Positions 17,522-25,313 of a stretch of 64,000 nt of DNA are shown piece after piece. The position numbers and the translations under genes are program-made. The DNA lies in assembly GCF_014337155.1 (NCBI RefSeq), contig NZ_CP060632.1, positions 2,177,001-2,241,000 on the forward strand, in the 5' to 3' direction. Below the pieces are notes generated by a model. That model searched no databases. It was not told where the DNA came from and was given only the letters and a program-made list of their open reading frames with translations. Source of the stretch: Wujia chipingensis (GTDB taxonomy: Bacteria; Bacillota; Clostridia; Lachnospirales; Lachnospiraceae). Each line of letters begins with the position of its first letter. Positions within the stretch are counted from its first letter, which is position 1.

Positions 17522-17533
17522 CTATCTTCTCAT
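17522..17533 (-). CDS. Leader peptide Met-Arg-Arg of the ABC-F attenuator
   Basis: ATG AGA AGA TAG follows AGGAGAGAGGTGAAAAG, the strongest ribosome binding site in the leader. Very short leader ORFs before antibiotic-resistance ABC-F and Erm genes act as sensors: a drug-stalled ribosome changes the RNA fold downstream. Its binding site can be sequestered by the leader RNA. Confidence 0.7.
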   Translation of the reverse strand: MRR

Positions 17534-17562
17534 CTTTTCACCTCTCTCCTTAAGATGCTTTT

Positions 17563-17591
17563 ATCCTAGCATTGTGAAGCAGGAATGTCAA
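17563..17591 (-). promoter_or_regulatory. Promoter of the ABC-F leader
   Basis: TTGACA (17586-17591), a 17-bp spacer and TAGGAT (17563-17568) on the minus strand lie just upstream of the leader ORF. Confidence 0.8.
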
Positions 17592-17603
17592 GATAGGATT
17601 TTC

Positions 17604-17849
17604 CTAATTCAACTCATTCCACACATCCACATAATCCTGCAATCCACCCGGTCGCATGGCAAAACTCACATAACTAGCCGGTTCCTCTCTTGCAAGTCTG
17701 GCAAGAATTCCGGCATCATTCGGTTCCTCAAACACAACCTGCGTTTCTGCCTTATCGCAATCAATTATAAGTTCCTTGCCACCCATATCTGTTATTACAA
17801 CAGAATTTCTGCTACCATCGTAATGATACAATGTATAATTTAGTGCCAT
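17604..17849 (-). CDS. Small hypothetical protein, 81 residues
   Basis: MALNYTLYHYDGSRNSVVITDMGGKELIIDC... has no signal or membrane segment and no family that I recognise. It looks like a small soluble beta-rich protein. A short purine-rich stretch precedes the ATG, which lies 16 bp after the stop of the RlmD-like fragment. The two are therefore probably co-transcribed. It could itself be a leftover of a larger gene. Confidence 0.45.
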   Translation of the reverse strand: MALNYTLYHYDGSRNSVVITDMGGKELIIDCDKAETQVVFEEPNDAGILARLAREEPASYVSFAMRPGGLQDYVDVWNELN

Positions 17850-17865
17850 GTAACCACCTCGCTAT

Positions 17866-18183
17866 CTAAATCATCCCAAAATGCTCCAACGCATCTCTTA
17901 TCGCCTTTTCTTTTTCCATCGGACACTGTGGCTGTCTACTATCTTCGGACTTTGGCAGATTGTAATTCATTCCAACCTCTATTCCACATTTCCCTTTTAC
18001 CTGTGAAATATACAGGTTAGAAACCTTCAAACCATGCTCTTTTAAGACATACTCCTTAATCTCCTCATAAGTCGCCTTACTTTCCGCACTGGTCAAATCC
18101 AGCTCGTCCAACTCTATCTCAACCTCAATCCTGTCATCCGGTTTTTGTTGGGACAAGAGAACGACCGTCTCAGCGTGCTTCAT
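17866..18183 (-). CDS. Stand-alone C-terminal domain like that of clostridial RlmD/RumA 23S rRNA methyltransferases
   Basis: The 105-residue protein begins MKHAETVVLLSQQKPDD, which matches the point in clostridial 23S rRNA (uracil-5-)-methyltransferases after the catalytic Cys region (typically HVETVVLL). It then shows only their C-terminal extension: ATYEEIKEYVLKEHGLKVSNLYISQVKGKCGIE...CPMEKEKAIRDALEHFGMI. The SAM-binding and catalytic domains are absent, so it cannot be an active methyltransferase. It keeps AAAGGTG before the start. It may be a decayed remnant, but similar separate domains may also exist as genuine small proteins. Confidence 0.6.
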   Translation of the reverse strand: MKHAETVVLLSQQKPDDRIEVEIELDELDLTSAESKATYEEIKEYVLKEHGLKVSNLYISQVKGKCGIEVGMNYNLPKSEDSRQPQCPMEKEKAIRDALEHFGMI

Positions 18184-18254
18184 TATATCACACCTTTGTG
18201 AACTTTTCTGCCACTTCCATTACACTCACAACTTAATGACTTCTTGAATACTTC

Positions 18255-18300
18255 CCGAAAAAGAAAACTGCCATCAGTTAAGACAGCAGTTCCTTTTCGG
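18255..18300 (-). terminator. Terminator downstream of the ABC exporter genes
   Basis: CCGAAAA...AACTGC pairs with GCAGTT...TTTTTCGG, with T-rich ends on both sides. It probably acts in both directions. Confidence 0.65.
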
Positions 18301-18311
18301 TTGGTATGCTA

Positions 18312-18461
18312 TTAAGAATACACAATTTCGTTCAATACAATCTCATCTGCACAGGCTCGAATGTTATTCATCAATCCTATCCATCGCATCATATCCTCCG
18401 CTTTCAGTTGTTCCGTCACACCTTGTTTTCTTGCCATTTCCTTTATCAGATACTCCGCCAT
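18312..18461 (-). pseudogene. C-terminal fragment of a TnpV-type transposon protein
   Basis: About 49 codons encode MAEYLIKEMARKQGVTEQL, then KAEDMMRWIGLMNNIRACADEIV, then LNEIVYS. The string GVTEQLKA...W...MNNIRxxAxEIV is characteristic of the end of TnpV proteins from Tn4451-like mobilizable elements of Clostridia. The upstream part of the reading frame overlaps the end of the ABC exporter gene in another frame and is not homologous. Only the tail survives, so this is a scar of a mobile element next to the exporter operon. Confidence 0.65.
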
Positions 18462-18465
18462 ATTC

Positions 18466-20349
18466 CTACGCCAGCACTGCATTTCCGGTATACAACTGGT
18501 AATATCTGCCCTTCTTTTCAAGAAGTTCTTCGTGCGTTCCACGTTCAATGATTCGTCCCTGTTCGAGTACCATGATACAGTCGCTGTTTTGGATCGTGGA
18601 CAACCGATGTGCGATTACAAATGTCGTTCTTCCATGCATCAGCTTGTCCATACCATCCTGTACCAGCCGCTCGGTTCTTGTATCAATCGAACTTGTTGCT
18701 TCATCCAGAATAAGCGCCGGCGGATCGGCGATGGCTGCCCGCGCGATGGCAAGAAGCTGACGCTGTCCCTGACTTAAGTTTGCGCCGTCGCCAGTCAGAA
18801 CGGTATCATAGCCCTGCGGCAGACGACGGATAAACCCATCAGCATTCGCAAGCTTTGCGGCTGCCTCGACCTCTTCGTCCGTCGCATCGAGCCGTCCATA
18901 GCGGATATTTTCCCGCACGCTCATACTGAACAAATGCGTATCCTGCAATACGATACCAAGTGATCTTCGCAGATCCGCTTTCTTGATCTTGTTAATATTG
19001 ATGCCATCATACCGGATCTTTCCATCCTGAATATCGTAGAACCGATTGATCAGATTCGTGATCGTCGTCTTTCCGGCACCGGTCGAACCGACGAACGCAA
19101 GCTTCTGTCCCGGCTGTGCAAACATCGAAACATTGTGCAGCACAATCTTATCATCGGTATATCCGAAGTCCACGTCGTCAAATACGACGTCACCTTTCAG
19201 CTCCACATATGTGGTTGGATCGCCATTTGTATGCTTGTGCGCCCACGCCCAGAGTCCGGTACGCTTCTCACTTGGCACAAGCTGTCCATTTTCGCGCTTT
19301 GCATTCACAAGCTCGACATAGCCCTCGTCCACTTCCGGCTCCTCGTCCAGCAAATTGAAGATTCGCTCCGCTCCGGCAAGTGCCATTACGATTGCATTGA
19401 TCTGCATACTGATCTGGTTGATTGGCATGTTGAAGTTCTTGTTGAACGTCAGGAAGCTCGCCAGACCGCCCAGCGTGAATCCGCCGACATTTCCAATCGC
19501 CAGTACACCACCGACGATCGCACAGAGCACGTAGCTGATATTTCCAAGCTGCGCGTTGATCGGTCCTAAAATATTCGAATAGTTATTTGCCTTGTAGGAG
19601 CTCTCGCACAAAGCATCATTCAGCTTGTCAAATGCTTCCTTGCTCTCCTCTTCGTGACAGAACACCTTGACTACGCGCTGTCCCTGCATCATCTCCTCGA
19701 TATAACCATTGACCGTACCGATATCTTTCTGCTGCGCAATGAAATGCTTCGCGGATAGACCACCGATTTTTCTTGTCAACACCAGCATGATGCCAACCAT
19801 GAAAAATGTCAGTGCCGTAAGTGGAATGTTCAGCATGAACATACAGACGGTCGTACTGATAATCGTAATCGCACTGTTGAAAAGCTGTGGCATTGACTGG
19901 CTGATCATCTGTCGCAGCGTATCAGTATCATTTGTATACATGGACATGATATCGCCGTGCGCATGGGTGTCGAAATATTTGATTGGAAGCTGCTCCATCT
20001 TCGTGAACATTGCATCACGGAATGTTTTCAGCATGCCCTGTGTGACATTAACCATGATCCGGTTATAGGAATACGAAGCAATAATTCCGATTCCATAGAA
20101 GCATGCAACACGTCCGATTGCATGAAGCAATGGGGTGTAATTCTTCGTCTCACTCTTTAACAGCGGTGTGATATAGTCGTCGATCAACCGCTGCATAAAC
20201 ATCGTTCCCTGTACGTTTGCAAGAACGTTGATGATGATACAGATTGCAACGATAATAATTGCTGCGCCATAATGCTTCATCAGCATTCCCATCAACCGCT
20301 TCAGAAGTCTGCCCGGATTCTCCGGTCCTTTTCCTCTTTGATTACGCAT
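18466..20349 (-). CDS. Heterodimeric multidrug-type ABC exporter, subunit with canonical catalytic site
   Basis: The 627-residue half-transporter has six membrane helices (about 30-330) followed by a nucleotide-binding domain. The latter has Walker A GSTGAGKTT, signature NLSQGQRQLLAIARA, Walker B ALILDEATSS with the catalytic Glu, and the H-loop VIAHRLST. An insert of about 35 residues with KRTGLWAWAHKHTNGDPTTY precedes the ATPase core. Its start overlaps the stop of the upstream partner by eight bases (ATGCGTAA), so translation is coupled. The pair resembles BmrC/BmrD and LmrC/LmrD drug exporters. The substrate is unknown. Confidence 0.9.
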   Translation of the reverse strand: MRNQRGKGPENPGRLLKRLMGMLMKHYGAAIIIVAICIIINVLANVQGTMFMQRLIDDYITPLLKSETKNYTPLLHAIGRVACFYGIGIIASYSYNRIMVNVTQGMLKTFRDAMFTKMEQLPIKYFDTHAHGDIMSMYTNDTDTLRQMISQSMPQLFNSAITIISTTVCMFMLNIPLTALTFFMVGIMLVLTRKIGGLSAKHFIAQQKDIGTVNGYIEEMMQGQRVVKVFCHEEESKEAFDKLNDALCESSYKANNYSNILGPINAQLGNISYVLCAIVGGVLAIGNVGGFTLGGLASFLTFNKNFNMPINQISMQINAIVMALAGAERIFNLLDEEPEVDEGYVELVNAKRENGQLVPSEKRTGLWAWAHKHTNGDPTTYVELKGDVVFDDVDFGYTDDKIVLHNVSMFAQPGQKLAFVGSTGAGKTTITNLINRFYDIQDGKIRYDGININKIKKADLRRSLGIVLQDTHLFSMSVRENIRYGRLDATDEEVEAAAKLANADGFIRRLPQGYDTVLTGDGANLSQGQRQLLAIARAAIADPPALILDEATSSIDTRTERLVQDGMDKLMHGRTTFVIAHRLSTIQNSDCIMVLEQGRIIERGTHEELLEKKGRYYQLYTGNAVLA

Positions 20350-22120
20350 GCTGGCTCACCTCCTTCGTCGCAACAGGCGCCTCGTCAAAATCTCCGCCGA
20401 CACCATTTTGTGACTCATATACTTCACGGTAAATATCATTTCCAGCGAGCAACTCTTCGTGCGTTCCAATGCCGTTAATCTCGCCCTCATGCATGACGAT
20501 AATCCGATCCGCATGCTCCACACTGGAGATACGCTGCGCAATGATGATCTTCGTTGTGTTCGGAATCTCGGTTGCAAATGCGACGCGGATCTTCGCATCC
20601 GTTGCCGTATCAACCGCACTCGTCGAATCATCTAAGATCAGAATCTTCGGATTCTTCAGGAGCGCACGTGCAATACACAGACGCTGCTTTTGTCCACCAG
20701 ACACATTCGAACCACCCTGCTCGATATATGTGTTGTAGCCATCCGGCATCTTCTCGATGAATTCATCGGCGCAGGCAAGCTCACACGCACGTCTGCACAT
20801 CTCGTCTGTAGCATCCTTGTCACCCCAGCGAAGGTTCTCGTAGATCGTTCCGCTGAACAAGGTATTCTTCTGCAATACAACCGCAACTTCATTTCGAAGT
20901 GTCTCCATGTCGTAATCCCTGACATCCTTGCCGCCAACCCTGACGCTGCCCTTCGACACATCATACAGACGGCTGATCAGGCTGACAAGGCTCGTCTTCG
21001 CGCTACCGGTTCCGCCGATGATGCCAATCGTCTCACCTGATTTGATTGCTACATTGATATCCTTTAATACGAAATCCTTCGCCATCTCCTTGTAACGGAA
21101 ATATACATGATCGAACTCCACGCTTCCGTCCACTACTTCCATATCCGGCTGTTCCGGATTCTTCAAGGTCGTATCCTCGTTGATAACCTCTGCGATACGT
21201 CTCGCGCTCGCCATACTCATACTGATCATGACAAATACCATCGAAAGCATCATCAGGCTCATCAGGATATTCATACAGTATGCAAGCAGACTCATCAGGT
21301 TGCCTGTGGTAAGCATATCACTCACGATCATATGCGCACCGACCCAGCTGATCAACAGGATGCAGCTATACACCGTGAACATCATGACCGGCATATTGCA
21401 GGCGATGATGCTCTCTGCCCGCACAAACATGTTGTAAAGCTTCGCGCTTGCCTGTGCGAATTTATTTGTCTCATACTCCTCGCGGACATATGCCTTAACG
21501 ACCCGGATTGCAGATACATTCTCCTGCACGCTGGCATTTAAGTCGTCGTACTTCTCAAATACAATATTGAAATATTTATTTGCCTTGCGGATAATGAACT
21601 GTAATACGAGTGCCAGCAAAATAACTGCAACCAGGTAAATGCTTGCGATTCTTGCATTGATCAAAAATGCGGCTACCATCGCGCAGATCATGCTCGCCGG
21701 GGCACGCATACCCATACGCAGGATCATCATGTAGGAGTTCTGCACATTCGTCACATCGGTCGTCATACGAGTCACCAGTCCGGCGGTACTGTACTTGTCA
21801 ATGTTTGTAAATGAAAATGTCTGGATATTATAATACATCGCCTGCCGCAGATTCTTAGCGAACCCGGCAGATGCATATGCACCGTAACGGCCTCCCATAA
21901 GTCCCGCAAATAGTCCGACTGCCGCTGCCACGATCATCCATGCACCGACTACGCAGATATGGTGGATATCGCCGCCCGGCACATTGACGCCATCGTCAAT
22001 GATGGATGCCATCAGGAACGGGACGAGTGTTTCCATCAGAACTTCCAGCAGCATAAACAGTGGGGTTGCGATGGACGCGGCTTTGAATTCTTTGATTTGT
22101 TTTCCTAACGTCTTTAACAT
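20342..22120 (-). CDS. Heterodimeric multidrug-type ABC exporter, subunit with degenerate catalytic site
   Basis: The 592-residue partner half-transporter starts at MLKTLGKQIKEFK (ATG ending 22120), which follows AAAGGAGAC; the longer frame upstream lacks such a site. Its nucleotide-binding domain has Walker A GGTGSAKTS (Ala in place of the usual Gly before Lys), signature NVSGGQKQRLCIARA and Walker B ILILDDSTSA, with Asp where the catalytic Glu normally stands. Such an asymmetric site pair is typical of heterodimeric exporters with one inactive ATPase site. It lies downstream of a marR gene, separated by a long hairpin element. Confidence 0.9.
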   Translation of the reverse strand: MLKTLGKQIKEFKAASIATPLFMLLEVLMETLVPFLMASIIDDGVNVPGGDIHHICVVGAWMIVAAAVGLFAGLMGGRYGAYASAGFAKNLRQAMYYNIQTFSFTNIDKYSTAGLVTRMTTDVTNVQNSYMMILRMGMRAPASMICAMVAAFLINARIASIYLVAVILLALVLQFIIRKANKYFNIVFEKYDDLNASVQENVSAIRVVKAYVREEYETNKFAQASAKLYNMFVRAESIIACNMPVMMFTVYSCILLISWVGAHMIVSDMLTTGNLMSLLAYCMNILMSLMMLSMVFVMISMSMASARRIAEVINEDTTLKNPEQPDMEVVDGSVEFDHVYFRYKEMAKDFVLKDINVAIKSGETIGIIGGTGSAKTSLVSLISRLYDVSKGSVRVGGKDVRDYDMETLRNEVAVVLQKNTLFSGTIYENLRWGDKDATDEMCRRACELACADEFIEKMPDGYNTYIEQGGSNVSGGQKQRLCIARALLKNPKILILDDSTSAVDTATDAKIRVAFATEIPNTTKIIIAQRISSVEHADRIIVMHEGEINGIGTHEELLAGNDIYREVYESQNGVGGDFDEAPVATKEVSQHA

Positions 22121-22151
22121 GTTGTCTCCTTTCTTATGCTTCAATTTCGTC

Positions 22152-22409
22152 CATGATGCATTTGTATATATGTCTATATTCAATTCTGGTAATATATGAT
22201 GTATTGAAACTAAGAAGTGCTAGATGTTCTGATTCACACAGAACTCCTGCACGCAACCGCCGCCAATTCGCCATCCGTGGCTCAATGGCGGCTTGTTTGA
22301 ACATCGTGTTCAAACATTGCTGATTACTTACAGAACATCAAGTACTTCTAAGTTCCAAACATATCTATATTTCCAGAATTGAATATGGACATTTACAAAT
22401 TGCATCATG
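22152..22409. repeat. Very long imperfect hairpin element between marR and the exporter genes
   Basis: Arms 22152-22231 and 22331-22409 are reverse complements over about 80 bp with few mismatches. Shared blocks include CATGATGCA, ATATTCAATTCTGG, AACT(T)AGAAGT and GATGTTCTG. The 99-bp loop holds two smaller hairpins: GCCGCCA with TGGCGGC, and GTTTGAACA with TGTTCAAAC. The same plan is seen at 1343-1560, and the loops share TGAGC, GCGAATT and TGCGTG. It occupies most of the 336-bp gap. Confidence 0.75.
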
Positions 22410-22456
22410 TCGCTCACTCTCTTAATCATAGGAAAGCAAGCCAAGTGACCTTCTGG

Positions 22457-22927
22457 TTACTTACAGGCTTGCTTGATTTCTGGTGCTCCAAGGCTTATCA
22501 ATTCGGCCCCAAGCTTATCTGTAATCAATAAAAACTGTGTGATTTCTTCCTCCGATAAGCAGTCGCTCAAACGCTGCTCCATCTGCATCACGCGTGTATG
22601 GATTTTTGCTTCGAGTGCCTGCCCTGCTTCGGTCAGTTCCAGTTTCTTCAGGCGTGCATCTCTGGCAACGCTGGAGCGCCTGATAAGTCCGTTCTTCTCC
22701 ATCGCCTGTAACGTCTGGGTGACGGTAGACCGGCGCAGATAGAAGAATTCTTCCACATCCTTCTGATATACTTCTGTCTTCTTACTGAATTCAGAAATGT
22801 AATGCAGGATCCGGCTCTGCGAACCACTGATGCCTTCCACTTCCGCTGCCTGATGCAGATAATGCTTCACCTGATTTGATAATATGATGATCTGATTTCC
22901 CAGATGATCGTGTTTCCAATCGTCCAT
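22457..22927 (-). CDS. MarR-family transcriptional regulator
   Basis: The 156-residue protein has a winged-helix core: DVEEFFYLRRSTVTQTLQAMEKNGLIRRSSVARDARLKKLELTEAGQ (about residues 58-105) shows the recognition helix and the wing with the conserved D-R pair. A strong AAGGGAGGG site precedes the ATG. It is the first gene before the two ABC exporter subunits on the same strand, the usual arrangement for a drug-responsive local repressor. The ligand is unknown. The exporter genes may be read from the same promoter if the long hairpin between them does not terminate. Confidence 0.92.
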   Translation of the reverse strand: MDDWKHDHLGNQIIILSNQVKHYLHQAAEVEGISGSQSRILHYISEFSKKTEVYQKDVEEFFYLRRSTVTQTLQAMEKNGLIRRSSVARDARLKKLELTEAGQALEAKIHTRVMQMEQRLSDCLSEEEITQFLLITDKLGAELISLGAPEIKQACK

Positions 22928-23077
22928 GAATTCCCTCCCTTAGTAGTATCTTCCCAACGCTCTGTATTGCAACAGATTGTCTGCGCCATACAGCCTGTTT
23001 CATCTACATATAACAGATCTATATAGTCTCTAATTTCATTTTCAAATGATATCCCTATCATCCTCATTTTATTAGAT

Positions 23078-23127
23078 AAAAAAGTTCGGTTATGAATTGT
23101 TCGCAATCAAACAATTCATAACCGAAC
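23078..23127 (-). terminator. Perfect 18-bp stem terminator between mgtE and marR
   Basis: 23084-23101 and 23110-23127 are perfect reverse complements with an 8-base loop, followed by six T residues on the minus strand. It lies about 125 bp after the mgtE stop. A role as an operator for marR cannot be excluded. I saw nothing else in this 325-bp gap beyond an AT-rich marR promoter area. Confidence 0.8.
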
Positions 23128-23252
23128 TATATTTTAACATGCATAAAATATTTTTCAAGCAATTCGCTTTTTACTTTTTTCATTTATTTGACTATTTGAC
23201 GTCTTGTAATAAAAGCATATAAACTCCTAAATCCATTTCTCTTACCGCATTC

Positions 23253-24470
23253 CTACGAAACAATCTGCATGATCTGGATCAAGAACAACCATGCCAGTCC
23301 ATAGTACGTTACGACTGCTACAAGGTCATTGACCGTTGTAATCAGTGGCCCGGATGCAACTGCCGGATCAATCTTGATTTTGTGGAAGAAAATCGGAATC
23401 AAGGTTCCAACCAGACTCGAAATCACCATGGCAACCATCAGTGATACACCTACGCAACCGGAAATCAGGAATGCATGCAGCCATGCATTGTGCTTGAAGC
23501 AGGCGATGTAGATACCAATAAATACAAATGCCAGAGAGCCGAGCAACAAGCCATTTACAAAACCGACCTTCATCTCCTTCCATACGAGATGCAGCTTCTG
23601 TTTACCAGTCAGGTTCTCATCCATCAATACACGAATCGTAACCGCCAGCGACTGTGTTCCAACATTCCCTGCCATGTCCAGAATCAACGACTGGAAGCAC
23701 ATCACAATCGGAAGCACAGCGACAACCGCTTCAAAAGCTCCTACAACGGAAGACACACCCATGCCAAGGAACAATAAGATGATCAGCCATGGCAATCGTT
23801 TCTTCATGCTTTCCTTTGTAGTTTCTCTCAAATCCTCCTCGTCTGTCAAACCAGCGAGTTTTGCGTAATCCTCGCTCATCTCATCATCGACAGCCTCCAC
23901 GACATCCTGTGCGGTGATAACACCGAGTAATTCCTTTGTCTCAGATAAAACCGGAATGGAATCCTCTGCGTAATCCACCAGTTCGTCAATACAATCTTCA
24001 ATCTTCTCATGATCAGTCACGAACGGATACGTCGTATTGATGATAGATTCCAGTGTATCATTTTCTCTGGCGACGATCAGATCCTTCAGGTCAATCGCGC
24101 CATAGTATTTATCGGATTCGTCTAATACATAGACCGTTCCGATATTATCATTTTCACCTGCCTGTGAAACCAGCTCGCGCATTGCCTGCCGGATATCTAT
24201 GCCTCTGCGGATGGCGATATAATTCGTCGTCATACGACTACCCATCTCGTCTTCCTCGTAGGAGAGGATCATCTGGATATCATTTCCGGCATCCTCAGGG
24301 AGCATATCCACAACCTGCTTTTTCGTTGCATCATCGACCTCGTCCAAGACATCGACCGCATCGTCGACTTCCATCAGGGAGAGTACCTTTGCTGCCTCCT
24401 GCAGATTCTTATCCCGCAAATGCTTCTTTGACTGCGCTGTATAATTTTTTCTTTTCATCCATTTCTTCAT
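23253..24470 (-). CDS. mgtE: Magnesium transporter, MgtE family
   Basis: This inner-membrane Mg2+ channel has 405 residues. It starts with a shortened MgtE N-terminal helical domain (LSLMEVDDAVDVLDEVDDATKKQVVDMLPED), then paired CBS domains (about 75-205, with DYAEDSIPVLSETKELLGVITAQDVVEAVDDE), then five membrane helices. Family marks in the pore part are GNVGTQSLAVTIR near residue 285 and DPAVASGPLITTVNDLVAVVTYYG near the end, which carries the pore Asp. It is shorter than the usual 450 residues because part of the N domain is missing. The start follows AAGGAGG. A structured leader with its own promoter and terminator lies upstream, implying control by attenuation. Confidence 0.95.
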   Translation of the reverse strand: MKKWMKRKNYTAQSKKHLRDKNLQEAAKVLSLMEVDDAVDVLDEVDDATKKQVVDMLPEDAGNDIQMILSYEEDEMGSRMTTNYIAIRRGIDIRQAMRELVSQAGENDNIGTVYVLDESDKYYGAIDLKDLIVARENDTLESIINTTYPFVTDHEKIEDCIDELVDYAEDSIPVLSETKELLGVITAQDVVEAVDDEMSEDYAKLAGLTDEEDLRETTKESMKKRLPWLIILLFLGMGVSSVVGAFEAVVAVLPIVMCFQSLILDMAGNVGTQSLAVTIRVLMDENLTGKQKLHLVWKEMKVGFVNGLLLGSLAFVFIGIYIACFKHNAWLHAFLISGCVGVSLMVAMVISSLVGTLIPIFFHKIKIDPAVASGPLITTVNDLVAVVTYYGLAWLFLIQIMQIVS

Positions 24471-24498
24471 TGTCTTCTACCTCCTTATTCCGGGGCAT

Positions 24499-24738
24499 AA
24501 AAATACCACCGTCTTTCATACGGTGGTTCAGACAACAGAAAACTAAACGCAGTTATATCGTCATATATAAAATGAGACTATATCCAAACTGCGTTCGTAT
24601 ATCCATATGTCTTCCACCGCGTATCGCTCGACTCGTACTATCGCAACCGTCCATAGTCTCACCTCCATAATTTTTATTCTATTCGCAGCTTTATCACTGC
24701 CAGATCTTCCTAAACCATATTTCGTCATGATTCTACTC
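24499..24738 (-). ncRNA. Structured leader RNA of mgtE with terminator; class not recognised
   Basis: A promoter (24751-24779) precedes a leader of about 260 nt. A 9-bp closing stem (24653-24661 with 24573-24581, TGAGACTAT/ATAGTCTCA) encloses about 70 nt. An alternative 9-bp stem (24587-24595 with 24546-24554, AACGCAGTT/AACTGCGTT) overlaps its 3' strand. A terminator (24505-24512 with 24520-24527, then five T) stands before mgtE. I could not find the conserved core of the M-box Mg2+ riboswitch. A 55-codon ORF (24728-24561) runs through it but has no good ribosome binding site. Confidence 0.65.
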
Positions 24739-24750
24739 GACCTGTGGTGT

Positions 24751-24779
24751 AGTCTACCCCATTTTCCCGGGTTCGTCAA
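24751..24779 (-). promoter_or_regulatory. Promoter of the mgtE leader
   Basis: TTGACG (24774-24779), a 17-bp spacer and TAGACT (24751-24756) on the minus strand, immediately after the GNAT gene. Confidence 0.75.
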
Positions 24780-24804
24780 CCAAGTTTACAAGCTTTTAAC
24801 AATT

Positions 24805-25296
24805 TTACAGCTCATGATAATATGGGCAGATATCCTCATAACTCCCATCATTCATGCGGAAGCCACCCGGTATCGTGCCAAGCTGTTTAAATCCAAGCCG
24901 CTCATACAGGTGTCGTGCATGCACATTACTTGCGACAACCGCATTGAACTGTAAGACACGGTAACCATGTGCCTTGCCCTGCGCCAGACAGTCAGACACC
25001 AGCTTCTCGCCGATATGCAATCCTCTTGATTCCCGGTCGACCGCATAGCTGGCATTGCAGATGTGTCCACATCGTCCAACATTGTTCGGATGCAGGATGT
25101 ACATGCCGTAGATTCTGCCTGTGTCCGTATCCTCTGCAACTCCGCAATATGTCTGCTCTGCGAAAAATGCGGTTCCTGACTCCGGTGTCAGACATTCCTC
25201 CTGCGGAAATGCCACGCCATCTTCGACAACCTGGTTCCAGATCGTCACCATCGCCTCGATGTCATTGTCTGTATATGCTCTTACTTCGATATTCAT
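24805..25296 (-). CDS. GNAT-family N-acetyltransferase
   Basis: The 163-residue single-domain protein starts MNIEVRAYTDNDIEAMVTIWNQVVEDG. The acetyl-CoA-binding stretch is SYAVDRESRGLHIGEKLVSDCL (about 85-105), with R-G-x-x-I-G variation, and NVHARHLYERLGFKQLGTIPGGFR closes the fold. It is the last gene of the TAXI-GltS-M20 run, 17 bp after the amidohydrolase, so an N-acylation/deacylation theme in this operon is plausible. The substrate is unknown. Confidence 0.85.
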   Translation of the reverse strand: MNIEVRAYTDNDIEAMVTIWNQVVEDGVAFPQEECLTPESGTAFFAEQTYCGVAEDTDTGRIYGMYILHPNNVGRCGHICNASYAVDRESRGLHIGEKLVSDCLAQGKAHGYRVLQFNAVVASNVHARHLYERLGFKQLGTIPGGFRMNDGSYEDICPYYHEL

Positions 25297-25313
25297 GGTT
25301 TTATTCTTCTTTC

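Noticed and set aside
22867..23106. 79-residue ORF upstream of marR
   Set aside because: It has no similarity that I recognise, lacks a ribosome binding site and covers the marR promoter and start; likely chance.
24561..24728. 55-codon leader ORF before mgtE as a real gene
   Set aside because: No good ribosome binding site, and the sequence is better explained by RNA stems; mentioned only as an alternative.
24499..24738. M-box Mg2+ riboswitch before mgtE
   Set aside because: Expected from the gene, but the conserved M-box core blocks could not be found by eye. Left unclassified.
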